NCBI GenBank assembly: GCA_963712175.1
Contig: CAVQGZ010000012.1
Span: forward strand, 1 to 64,000
DNA: 64,000 bases
Origin: CAVQGZ01 sp963712175
Lineage (GTDB): Bacteria; Actinomycetota; Actinomycetes; Jiangellales; Jiangellaceae
Reading direction: 5' to 3'
Part shown: one piece after another, positions 44,871 through 52,235 of the stretch
Layout: every line of letters begins with the position of its first letter
Position numbering within the stretch: the stretch's first letter is position 1
Translations under genes and position numbers: made by a program
The notes under the pieces: generated by a model
Told to the model about the DNA's origin: nothing
Seen by the model: the letters and a program-made list of their open reading frames with translations, nothing else
Databases searched by the model: none

Positions 44871-45601
44871 CAGCCCTCCTCGCCCCCCGCCGAGCCCACC
44901 ACGAAGCCCGGGTGAGCCTCGCTGCGCAGTGCCTGCCTCAGCGTTCGCTCAGGTAGGTCCTGCACTCGGTCGTGGTCCCACTCTTGCTCCCACTCTGCCA
45001 GCGTGAAGAGCCGGGAGAGCAGCCCCCCCGTGAAGCCCCACACCAGCAACCCACGGACAGCGAAGGCCGGACCCACGTACCCGCTCGGATGCCGCACCGA
45101 CAGTCGGTTGGCGGGATCGAGGAGCTCGGCGACCGGGACCCGATGCACGGATGCGACTTCCCGGGGGTCTCGCACGCTGACCGGGCTCGGGACTCGCCAC
45201 CAGCCGAGAACCGGCGTGACCTCGAACCCGGACGGCGGTAGCCACAGCGACGGCAGAGTCGCCAGCACGTCGACTCCGACCGGGTCGAGCCCGGTCTCCT
45301 CGCTCGCCTCGCGCAGAGCCGCCCCCACAGGCCCGTCGTCCTCAGGGTCAAGGGCACCGCCGGGGAAGGCTGGCTGACCCGCGTGGCTGCGCATGTCGTG
45401 CGCGCGCTCGATGAGAAGCACGTCGGGCTGGGCCTCAGACTCCCCGAACAGCATGAGCACCGCACCCTGCCGGCGCCCGACCTCGGGTGGCTGGAACCGC
45501 GACAGGTCCTCGGGGCGGATGCCGCGCACGACGTCCGCCATGGGGGTCAGCCACTCAGGCGGGTCCCCCGAGTCGGTTCCGGGTGCAGGCCTCTGCTTCA
45601 T
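44870..45601 (-). CDS. Nudix hydrolase, CoA pyrophosphatase type
   Basis: 243 aa. LLIERAHDMRSHAGQPAFPGG is the CoA-diphosphatase signature, followed directly by the Nudix box ALREASEETGL. Likely hydrolyses CoA or its derivatives to phosphopantetheine and 3',5'-ADP. A C-terminal Trp-rich tail (TLAEWEQEWDHDRVQ) is typical of the actinobacterial members. Overlaps nth by 4 bp (ATGA) and marP by 1 nt. Confidence 0.9.
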   Translation of the reverse strand: MKQRPAPGTDSGDPPEWLTPMADVVRGIRPEDLSRFQPPEVGRRQGAVLMLFGESEAQPDVLLIERAHDMRSHAGQPAFPGGALDPEDDGPVGAALREASEETGLDPVGVDVLATLPSLWLPPSGFEVTPVLGWWRVPSPVSVRDPREVASVHRVPVAELLDPANRLSVRHPSGYVGPAFAVRGLLVWGFTGGLLSRLFTLAEWEQEWDHDRVQDLPERTLRQALRSEAHPGFVVGSAGGEEG

Positions 45602-46308
45602 GCCGGACCCTCGCTCTTGACCAGCCGCGCAGCGACCACGGCGTCCGTGGGGCCCTCACCGAACGAGGGGCACAGCCGGGCGATGGGGCAGGCCCCACAG
45701 GCCGGGCGGCGAGCGTGGCAGCGGCGTCGCCCGTGCCAGATGAGCAGCTGGGAAGCAGGCGTCCAGTCCTTGCGCGCCAGCAGCCCAGCGAGGTCAGCCT
45801 CGATGACAGCGGGATCCGTGCTGTCCGTGAGGCCGAGTCGTCGCGACAGCCGCGACACATGGGTGTCGACGGTGATGCCCGGCACGCCGAAGGCCTCCCC
45901 CAGCACGACGTTCGCCGTCTTGCGACCGACGCCCGGTAGCGTCACGAGATCGTCGAGCCGTCTCGGTACCTGCGCGTCGAAGCGCTCCACCAGCGCAGCG
46001 GACATCTCGACGATGGTGCGAGCCTTCACGCGGAAGAAGCCGGTCGAGGCGATGATCTGCTCGACGTCTCCGATGTCGGCGCCGGCCAACGCCTGCGGAT
46101 CCGGGTAGGCGGCGAACAGCGCCGGGGTCACGTTGTTGACGCGTCGGTCCGTCGTCTGCGCCGACAGGATCGTGGCCACCAGCAGCTCGAAGGGCGAGGA
46201 GAAGCTCAGCTCGCAGTGCGCGTCGGGGTAGCTGAGAGCGAGCTCGCGGACGGCTCGGCGCGCTCGGCGCGTGCGCGCGAGGTCGGTCTCGTCCACGGTG
46301 GCGGGCAC
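45598..46308 (-). CDS. nth: endonuclease III
   Basis: 236 aa. Base-excision repair glycosylase/AP lyase for oxidised pyrimidines. Helix-hairpin-helix with catalytic Lys in LPGVGRKTANVV, catalytic Asp in VDTHVSRLSRRLGL, and [4Fe-4S] cysteines in CHARRPACGACPIARLC. GTG start with a TANNNT hexamer 7 nt upstream, so probably leaderless. Divergent from crp, sharing a 76-bp intergenic region with a Crp-type palindrome. Confidence 0.97.
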   Translation of the reverse strand: MPATVDETDLARTRRARRAVRELALSYPDAHCELSFSSPFELLVATILSAQTTDRRVNNVTPALFAAYPDPQALAGADIGDVEQIIASTGFFRVKARTIVEMSAALVERFDAQVPRRLDDLVTLPGVGRKTANVVLGEAFGVPGITVDTHVSRLSRRLGLTDSTDPAVIEADLAGLLARKDWTPASQLLIWHGRRRCHARRPACGACPIARLCPSFGEGPTDAVVAARLVKSEGPA

Positions 46309-46315
46309 GACGGGC

Positions 46316-46321
46316 AGCCTA
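46316..46321 (-). promoter_or_regulatory. -10 hexamer TAGGCT for nth
   Basis: Minus-strand TAGGCT 7 nt before the GTG at 46308; leaderless spacing. Confidence 0.42.
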
Positions 46322-46334
46322 CGTTCGATGGCGA

Positions 46335-46350
46335 TGTGCGATGAGCCACA
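46335..46350. promoter_or_regulatory. Crp-type binding site TGTG-N8-CACA
   Basis: TGTGCGATGAGCCACA keeps the TGTG/CACA arms and 8-nt spacing of the Crp consensus TGTGAN6TCACA. Centred 42 bp upstream of the crp start and about 34 bp upstream of the inferred nth transcription start. Suggests autoregulation of crp and control of nth. Confidence 0.55.
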
Positions 46351-46384
46351 ATGGTCACCCGATGATCTCGAGGAGGGACCCGCC

Positions 46385-47071
46385 GTGGATCGTGGTCTGG
46401 ACCTGGTCGTCCAACAGGCGCCCCTGTTCTCCGAGCTGAGCCCCGAGGACGCTCGCGCCCTGGTCGACTCGATGGAGGAGACGCAGCTGCCCCGCGGCGA
46501 GGTTCTGTTCCACGAAGGCGACAGCGGTGACCGCGTCTACGTCGTGATCGAGGGCAAGGTCAAGCTGGGACGTCATGCGTCCGACGGTCGGGAGAACCTG
46601 CTCGCGATCCTGGGGCCCGGCCAGATGTTCGGCGAGCTGTCGCTCTTCGACCCCGGCCCCCGGTCGGCGACGGTCACCGCGGTCACCGACTCCGTGCTGC
46701 TCGGACTCAGCCAGGAGCGGCTGCTGTCATGGCTGGATGGGCGTCCCGTCGTGGCTCACGGGCTGCTCGCGCAGCTGGCCGGTCGGCTGCGACGCGCCAA
46801 CGACATCGTGGCCGACCTGGTCTTCTCCGACGTACCCGGTCGCGTCGCGAAGTCGCTGCTGGAGCTTTCGCGGCGGTTCGGCGCTCCCGCTGAGGGCGGC
46901 ATCCGGGTCGCTCACGACCTGACCCAGGAGGAGCTGGCCCAGCTCGTCGGCGCCTCCCGGGAGACGGTCAACAAGGCGCTGGCCGACTTCTCCTCGCGCG
47001 GCTGGATACGTCTCGAGCAGCGCTCGGTCGTCCTGCTGGACGTTGACCGGCTCAGGCGCCGCGCACGCTGA
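46385..47071 (+). CDS. crp: cAMP receptor protein family regulator (Crp)
   Basis: 228 aa. Cyclic-nucleotide domain (about 10-125) with the phosphate-binding cassette FGELSLFDPGPRSATVTA (Glu84, Arg93, Ser94), a long dimer helix, and a winged helix-turn-helix (about 170-220; LTQEELAQLVGASRETVNKAL). Very close in layout to Mycobacterium Crp and Corynebacterium GlxR. The GTG at 46385 follows GAGGAGGGA by 6 nt; the open frame upstream is not used. The last 20 bp overlap the convergent MBL gene. Confidence 0.95.
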   Translation: MDRGLDLVVQQAPLFSELSPEDARALVDSMEETQLPRGEVLFHEGDSGDRVYVVIEGKVKLGRHASDGRENLLAILGPGQMFGELSLFDPGPRSATVTAVTDSVLLGLSQERLLSWLDGRPVVAHGLLAQLAGRLRRANDIVADLVFSDVPGRVAKSLLELSRRFGAPAEGGIRVAHDLTQEELAQLVGASRETVNKALADFSSRGWIRLEQRSVVLLDVDRLRRRAR

Positions 47072-47921
47072 GACGACCGCCGGCCCGAGCCAGCCGACTG
47101 GCCTCGACCAGGTAGTCGAGCTGCGCGAGGACGGAGAGTCGCGCCGCCGGCCACAGCGTCCGGTCGACGTCGGCGTAGACGTGGGCCACGACCGCGTCAG
47201 CATCGACAGCGCCGGCGTCCACCGCGTCGAGCACCTGCTGCAACCTGGCGGCTCGATGCGCTCGGTACAAGCCCACGACCTGCACGAGGGCCGCTCCGGC
47301 GGGGCCGTGCCCGGGGAGCAGGCGCATCTGCGGCTGCCGTGACGCCAGCCGCTCGATCCGCTCCAGAGAGTCCAGGTAGTCACCCAGGCGCCCGTCCGGG
47401 TGGGCGACGACGGTCGTCCCACGACCGAGGACGGTGTCGCCCGTGAGCAGGGCCGGTTCGTCGCGCAGGACGAGACTCGCCGAGTCGGCCGTGTGACCGG
47501 GGGTGTCCATCACCTCGACGACCAGGCCGCCGACACCGATTCGGTCACCGGCCACCAGCCCCTCGTCACCGCTGCGATGGGCCGGGTCAACGGCGCGGAC
47601 CCCGCAGCCCGCTCGTCGCGCGAACGTCGCCGCCCCTTCGGCATGGTCCGGGTGCCCATGGGTCAGCAGCACCACGGCCGCGTGCTGCCCGTGGGCCCCG
47701 AGGTCGTCCATGACCCGGTCGAGGTGGACCGCGTCGTCGGGACCGGGGTCCACGACGACCGCAGCGCTCGACCCCGGCTCGGCGAGCACGTACGTGTTCG
47801 TACCGTCCAGCGTCATCGGCCCGGGATTCGGCGCCAGGATGCATCGGACGCGCTCGCTCAACCGCCCGCCGGTCCAGGCGACAGGAGCGTCGCCGGACTC
47901 CACCTCGGGTGAGCTGCTCAC
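47052..47921 (-). CDS. MBL-fold metallo-hydrolase
   Basis: 289 aa. Metal-binding HxHxDH in LTHGHPDHAEG, further ligands in DTPGHTADS and LPGHGPAG. The C-terminal helical region resembles the LACTB2/winged-helix tail of beta-lactamase-like hydrolases, whose known members cut RNA or hydrolyse thioesters; the substrate here is unknown. GTG start in a GTGA overlap with the upstream Nudix gene. Same place as in the Mycobacterium crp region. Confidence 0.88.
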   Translation of the reverse strand: MSSSPEVESGDAPVAWTGGRLSERVRCILAPNPGPMTLDGTNTYVLAEPGSSAAVVVDPGPDDAVHLDRVMDDLGAHGQHAAVVLLTHGHPDHAEGAATFARRAGCGVRAVDPAHRSGDEGLVAGDRIGVGGLVVEVMDTPGHTADSASLVLRDEPALLTGDTVLGRGTTVVAHPDGRLGDYLDSLERIERLASRQPQMRLLPGHGPAGAALVQVVGLYRAHRAARLQQVLDAVDAGAVDADAVVAHVYADVDRTLWPAARLSVLAQLDYLVEASRLARAGGRLSVRGA

Positions 47922-48766
47922 GTGCCCTCGCGTGGGTCGTCCCCCGGGTAGCGGGGGTCATCGGGTAGCACCATCACGGTGTCGTCCCCGTCGAGCGTCC
48001 AGCCCACGGTGTACCGGGCGATGGACGGCGCAGACTCGAGCACGGATGCGACGTCGGGGAAGGCTGCCAGCTCACGCAGCGTCCACCAGGTCGGCGGCAG
48101 CATCGGGAGACGTCCGGCCCGCATGTCGTCGATGGCCTCCAGCGGGGTCACCCAGCGCCCCTCGTGGGCCTCCTCGGTCGCCACGCGTGGGCGTTGCCCA
48201 TCCGGCAGCGCAGCGACGAAGAACCAGGTGTCGAAGCGTCGACGCTCGAACCGAGGTGTCAGCCACTGCGCCCACGGCCGCAGGAGCGTGGCGTCGAGCC
48301 GGCAGGACAGGTGCTCGAGCACGTGCGCCAGCGAGGCTCCGCCGCTCAGCGCCGAGCGTTCCGTCTCGGTCGGGCGGCGGGCGCCGACCACTCCTGGCCG
48401 GGGCGCTGCCAGCAGCACACCGGTCTCCTCGAACAGCTCCCGCACGACCGCCACGACATGGGCGCGCACCCGCTCGGCGTCGGTGTGACCGAGGCGTGCC
48501 CCTACCTCGGTCGGGCTGGGCCCGTGCCAGAGGACATCCGGGAAAGCGGAATCGGCTGCGTCGACGCGCCCGCCCGGGAACGCGAACATCCCACCTGCGA
48601 ACGCGAGCCCGGTGTGGCGTCGCTGCAGATAGGCCTCGAGGCCACCGCTCGGAGCAGTGCGCAGCAGCACTACGGTTGACGCTGGGCTCAGGGGCACGGC
48701 CGGCTCACGGCCGGACGCGACGTCAGCGGCCCGAGACGCCACAGCTTCCGGCAGGACGATGCGCAC
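47918..48766 (-). CDS. Nudix hydrolase, NUDT19-like
   Basis: 282 aa. FAGGMFAFPGGRVDAAD, then an insertion of about 35 residues and the Nudix box VVRELFEETGV. The long insertion between the GG loop and the RExxEE part is characteristic of NUDT19-like acyl-CoA diphosphatases. The C-terminal half (RFDTWFFVAALPDGQ) is also of that type. GTG start with AGGAGG ten bases upstream. Operon with RidA upstream and MBL hydrolase downstream. Confidence 0.86.
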   Translation of the reverse strand: MRIVLPEAVASRAADVASGREPAVPLSPASTVVLLRTAPSGGLEAYLQRRHTGLAFAGGMFAFPGGRVDAADSAFPDVLWHGPSPTEVGARLGHTDAERVRAHVVAVVRELFEETGVLLAAPRPGVVGARRPTETERSALSGGASLAHVLEHLSCRLDATLLRPWAQWLTPRFERRRFDTWFFVAALPDGQRPRVATEEAHEGRWVTPLEAIDDMRAGRLPMLPPTWWTLRELAAFPDVASVLESAPSIARYTVGWTLDGDDTVMVLPDDPRYPGDDPREGT

Positions 48767-48772
48767 GACCGG

Positions 48773-49252
48773 TCAGCCTCCTGAGCCGGAGCCGGTCACC
48801 TCGACCACCATCTCGACCTCGACCGGTGCCCCCATCGGAAGGCTGGACACACCGACGGCACTGCGGGCATGAACGCCGGCGTCTGCGAAGACCTCGCCCA
48901 GCAGGGTGCTGGCGCCGTTCACGACGGCTGGTTGCCCGGTGAACTGAGGCGTCGAGGCGACGAAGCCGACGACCTTGACCACCCGCACGACGTCATCGAG
49001 GTCGCCGATGAGCGAATGCACGGCAGCGAGCCCGTTCAGTGCGCACTGACGAGCACATCTGGCGGCGGTCTCCACGTCGACATCAGCGCCGACGATGCCC
49101 GTTGCCAGCAGGGATCCGTTGACCAGCGGTAGCTGCCCAGCCGTGAAGACCAGGTGGCCGGTGCGCGTAGCGGGCACGTAGGCGGCCAGCGGCGCGGCAA
49201 CCGCCGGTAGCTCGATGCCGAGCTCGGCCAGCCGCTCCTGAACGGTCGGCAC
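48773..49252 (-). CDS. RidA/YjgF family protein
   Basis: 159 aa. VFTAGQLPLVNGSL, AARCARQCALNGLAAVHS and the C-terminal ARSAVGVSSLPMGAPVEVEM match the RidA fold, whose members deaminate reactive enamines. The usual catalytic Arg of RidA (in R-x-x-v) aligns with ARSAVGV, so activity is plausible. Sits between DUF4177 and the Nudix gene, matching the Mycobacterium order. Confidence 0.9.
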   Translation of the reverse strand: MPTVQERLAELGIELPAVAAPLAAYVPATRTGHLVFTAGQLPLVNGSLLATGIVGADVDVETAARCARQCALNGLAAVHSLIGDLDDVVRVVKVVGFVASTPQFTGQPAVVNGASTLLGEVFADAGVHARSAVGVSSLPMGAPVEVEMVVEVTGSGSGG

Positions 49253-49255
49253 GCC

Positions 49256-49414
49256 TCAGCCCTCGACCGGGCGCTTGAGGTAGGCGACCAGGTTCTCCGG
49301 CGTCGGACCCGGTACGACCTGCACCAGCTCCCACCCGTCAGTGCCCCAGGTGTCGAGGATCTGCTTCGTGGCGTGGACCAGAAGCGGGACGGTGGCGTAC
49401 TCCCATCGCTGCAT
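49256..49414 (-). CDS. DUF4177 small protein
   Basis: 52 aa. MQRWEYATVPLLVHATKQIL and WGTDGWELVQVVPGP are the DUF4177 pattern (WEY...GxxGWELV). Soluble, unknown function. The ATG at 49414 is preceded by a TACGCT hexamer 8 nt upstream. Three bases separate its stop from the RidA start, so they are likely cotranscribed. Confidence 0.85.
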   Translation of the reverse strand: MQRWEYATVPLLVHATKQILDTWGTDGWELVQVVPGPTPENLVAYLKRPVEG

Positions 49415-49422
49415 GACCGGCG

Positions 49423-49428
49423 AGCGTA
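49423..49428 (-). promoter_or_regulatory. -10 hexamer TACGCT for DUF4177-ridA
   Basis: Minus-strand TACGCT 8 nt before the ATG at 49414; leaderless spacing. Back to back with the ATPase promoter. Confidence 0.42.
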
Positions 49429-49468
49429 GTCGGGCAGCCTGCAAGGGGCGCCCGACATCGACCCTCAC

Positions 49469-49474
49469 TACCCT
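49469..49474 (+). promoter_or_regulatory. -10 hexamer TACCCT for the ArsA-like pair
   Basis: TACCCT 9 nt before the ATG at 49484, slightly longer than the leaderless set; a 0-3 nt leader is possible. Confidence 0.35.
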
Positions 49475-49483
49475 GGGGCGATC

Positions 49484-50512
49484 ATGGTCAACTGGCAGGA
49501 CGTCCGGCTGCATGTCGTCACCGGCAAGGGCGGCACCGGCAAGACGACCGTTGCGGCAGCCCTGGGCCTAGCCCTGGCCGCGCAGGGTAGGCGGGTCCTG
49601 CTCGTGGAGGTGGAAGGTCGGCAGGGCTTCGCCGGGCTCTTCGACACCCCGCCGCTGCCGTACGAGGAGCGCAAGGTTGCCGTGGCGGCTGAGGGCGGCG
49701 ACGTGTACGCGCTGGCCATCGACGCGCAGGATGCCGTGCTGGAGTACCTCGAGATGTACTACCGGCTCGGGCGTGCCGGCAAAGCACTGGACCGGATGGG
49801 CGCGTTGGAGTTCGCGACCACGATCGCTCCGGGCCTACGCGACGTGCTCATGACAGGCAAGACGTACGAGGCCGCGAGACGGCGCGGGGCCGGCGGTGGG
49901 TTCGCCTACGACGCCATCGTGATGGACGCGCCGCCGACGGGCAGGGTCACGCGCTTCCTCAACGTGAACGAGGAAGTCACCGAGCTCACCCGGATGGGGC
50001 CCATCAACAGGCAGGCCGAATCGATCATGGCGCTGTTCCGATCGTCGGCCACGGCCGTCCATGTGGTGACCGTCCTGGAGGAGATGCCGGTTCAGGAGAC
50101 CGTCGACGGCATCGCCGAGCTGAGCGCGGCGCGGCTTCCGGTGGGAGCCGTCGTGGTGAACCAGGTGCGCTCGTCGCCGCTCGCGCCGCAGGACCTTGCC
50201 GCCGCCCAGGAGGGACGGGTGGACACCGACGCCCTGCGGGCAGGCATCGTCTCCGGCGACCTGTCCGACCTGCCCCGCATGACCAGCGACGTCGTCGACG
50301 CGTGGGCCCACGGTCTCGGGCGCGAGGTCGCCCAGCACGCCGAGCGGGTGGCGCTGGAGCAGCAGCAGTCCGAGCGCCTGAAATCGTTGGGGGTGCCCGT
50401 GCTGGAGCTGCCCTTGCTCGCCGGCGGTATCGACCTCGGAACTCTGTATGCGCTCGCCGACGAGCTGCGAGCGCACGGCGTGCACGGGTTCGAGGGGAGG
50501 ACTGCCCGATGA
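49484..50512 (+). CDS. ArsA/Get3-family ATPase, first of a pair
   Basis: 342 aa. Walker A with the extra signature Lys, GKGGTGKTT (about 15-23), VLLVEVEGRQGFAGLF, switch I-like DAPPTGRVTRFLN, and helical regions resembling the Get3 client-binding domain. In Mycobacterium the equivalent pair is annotated as anion-transporting ATPases, but no ArsB partner or arsenic resistance gene is adjacent. Likely forms a heterodimer with the next gene, which overlaps it by 4 bp. Client or substrate unknown. Confidence 0.9.
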   Translation: MVNWQDVRLHVVTGKGGTGKTTVAAALGLALAAQGRRVLLVEVEGRQGFAGLFDTPPLPYEERKVAVAAEGGDVYALAIDAQDAVLEYLEMYYRLGRAGKALDRMGALEFATTIAPGLRDVLMTGKTYEAARRRGAGGGFAYDAIVMDAPPTGRVTRFLNVNEEVTELTRMGPINRQAESIMALFRSSATAVHVVTVLEEMPVQETVDGIAELSAARLPVGAVVVNQVRSSPLAPQDLAAAQEGRVDTDALRAGIVSGDLSDLPRMTSDVVDAWAHGLGREVAQHAERVALEQQQSERLKSLGVPVLELPLLAGGIDLGTLYALADELRAHGVHGFEGRTAR

Positions 50513-51672
50513 CTGCCGCGACGACGCAGCGCCAGCGTCGAGCTGCTCGTCCCCTCGACATCGATGCCATTCTCGACGACCCGAGCCGACGCATCATCGT
50601 CTGCTGTGGCTCCGGAGGGGTCGGCAAGACGACGACGGCGGCAGCACTGGCACTGCGCGCCGCCGAGCGCGGCAGGAAGGCTGTCGTCCTCACGATCGAC
50701 CCCGCGCGTCGGCTCGCCCAGTCGATGGGGCTGCGGGAGCTCGACAACTCGCCTCGCGCGGTCGTCGGAGTTGACGAGGCCGGCGGCGGATCGCTCGACG
50801 CGATGATGCTGGACATGAAGCGCACCTTCGACGAGGTCGTGCAGGCACACGCAACGCCTGAGAAGGCGACGGCGGTCCTGCAGAACCCCTTCTACCAGGC
50901 GCTGTCGACCTCGTTCGCCGGCACGCAGGAGTACATGGCGATGGAGAAGCTGGGCCAGCTTCGCGCCCAGGGCTCGTGGGACCTGATCGTCGTCGACACC
51001 CCTCCGTCGCGATCGGCGCTGGACTTTCTCGACGCCCCGGCCCGGCTCGGGTCGTTCCTCGACGGTCGGCTCATCCGCGTGCTGACGGCACCTGCCCGCG
51101 CCGGCGGTCGGATGGGCTTCCGCTTCGTGCAGGCCGGGTTCGGGGTCTTCACGAGCGCGCTCACCAGAGTGCTCGGGGGCGACCTGCTGAGCGACGTCCA
51201 GACGTTCGTCGGAGCGCTCGACTCGATGTTCGGCGGATTCCGGGAGCGTGCCGAGCAGACCTACGCGTTGCTGCAGAACGAGGAGACGACGTTCGTCGTC
51301 GTGGCAGCCCCCGAGCCGGACGCGCTGCGCGAAGCCAGCTACTTCGTCGAGCGCCTCGCCGGGGACGGGATGCCGCTGGGCGGGCTCGTGCTGAACCGCG
51401 TGCACACCAGCGAGGTGCCCGACCTCACCGCGGAGCAGAGCGTGTCGGCGGCTGACCACCTCGCCGAGCGGCCGGAGCACGAGTTCGCCGCGGCCACCCT
51501 CTTGCTGCACGCGGAGCGCATGCGGGTGATCGACCGTGAGCAGCGACTGGCCGGACGGTTCAACACGGCACATCCGTCGGTCCCGGTGGTGGACGTTCCC
51601 GCGTTCCCGTCCGACGTCCACGACCTTGCTGGGCTCCGTGAGGTGGGCGACCACCTCGCCAAGCAAGGCTGA
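50509..51672 (+). CDS. ArsA/Get3-family ATPase, second of a pair
   Basis: 387 aa. Walker A CCGSGGVGKTTT (about 35-45; the first Lys of the deviant motif is Ser), VLTIDPARRLAQSMG, switch-like VVDTPPSRSALDFLD and a long helical insert MGFRFVQAGFGVFTSAL. ATG at 50509 in an ATGA overlap with its partner; the frame is open further upstream, inside the partner. Faces whiB, as in Mycobacterium. Confidence 0.9.
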   Translation: MTAATTQRQRRAARPLDIDAILDDPSRRIIVCCGSGGVGKTTTAAALALRAAERGRKAVVLTIDPARRLAQSMGLRELDNSPRAVVGVDEAGGGSLDAMMLDMKRTFDEVVQAHATPEKATAVLQNPFYQALSTSFAGTQEYMAMEKLGQLRAQGSWDLIVVDTPPSRSALDFLDAPARLGSFLDGRLIRVLTAPARAGGRMGFRFVQAGFGVFTSALTRVLGGDLLSDVQTFVGALDSMFGGFRERAEQTYALLQNEETTFVVVAAPEPDALREASYFVERLAGDGMPLGGLVLNRVHTSEVPDLTAEQSVSAADHLAERPEHEFAAATLLLHAERMRVIDREQRLAGRFNTAHPSVPVVDVPAFPSDVHDLAGLREVGDHLAKQG

Positions 51673-51696
51673 CGGGCAGGACCGCGTAGGGCGGGA

Positions 51697-52020
51697 TCAG
51701 TCCACGGGCAGCGGACGCCTGACACCGCGCTGCATGGGCACCGACGGACCGAAGTGGTCGCGAGCCGACTCCAGCACCCGACGCCACGAGACCACCTCGG
51801 GACGCCGGCGCAGCAGTGCGCGACGCTCACGCTCGGTCATGCCGCCCCACACCCCGAACTCGATGCGGTTGTCCAGAGCGTCAGCAAGGCACTCGGTTCG
51901 CACCGCACACCCACCGCAGACGGACTTGGCGCGGTTCTGTGCCGCTCCTTGGACGAACAACGAGTCAGGATCAGCGTCCCGACACGCTGCGTTCGACGGC
52001 CAGTCCTCAACCCAACTCAC
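51697..52020 (-). CDS. whiB: WhiB-family Fe-S transcription factor (WhiB4-like)
   Basis: 107 aa. Four cluster-binding cysteines: Cys13, then CGGC (35, 38) and Cys44, followed by the turn GVWGG and the basic tail RERRALLRRR. Senses O2/NO or redox state through [4Fe-4S]. GTG at 52020 is chosen because GGAGG lies 4-5 bases upstream; the open frame extends 18 codons to a TTG with no such site. Position next to the Get3-like pair and the PBP matches mycobacterial whiB4. Confidence 0.92.
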   Translation of the reverse strand: MSWVEDWPSNAACRDADPDSLFVQGAAQNRAKSVCGGCAVRTECLADALDNRIEFGVWGGMTERERRALLRRRPEVVSWRRVLESARDHFGPSVPMQRGVRRPLPVD

Positions 52021-52223
52021 AGTGCCTCCGGCAGCGTCGTTGCTGGCGTACGTGGAGCCTCCGACCAAGATCAAAGCGGGTCCGAAGGTCGCGCGTCAAG
52101 ATCACCAACGAGTCAATCTCGTCCGCATCACGATCCGCCGGCGATGCGGGCGCCCGCGCTCGTCGACATCCGCCGCTGAATCGCCCGGACGCGGCGAGGT
52201 CAGGCGCTTCGCGGAATCGCGTT

Positions 52224-52229
52224 TACCCT
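52224..52229 (+). promoter_or_regulatory. -10 hexamer TACCCT for the PBP gene
   Basis: TACCCT ends 6 nt before the GTG at 52236; leaderless spacing. Lies in the 215-bp whiB-PBP divergent region, which otherwise shows nothing I can name. Confidence 0.42.
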
Positions 52230-52235
52230 AGAGGG

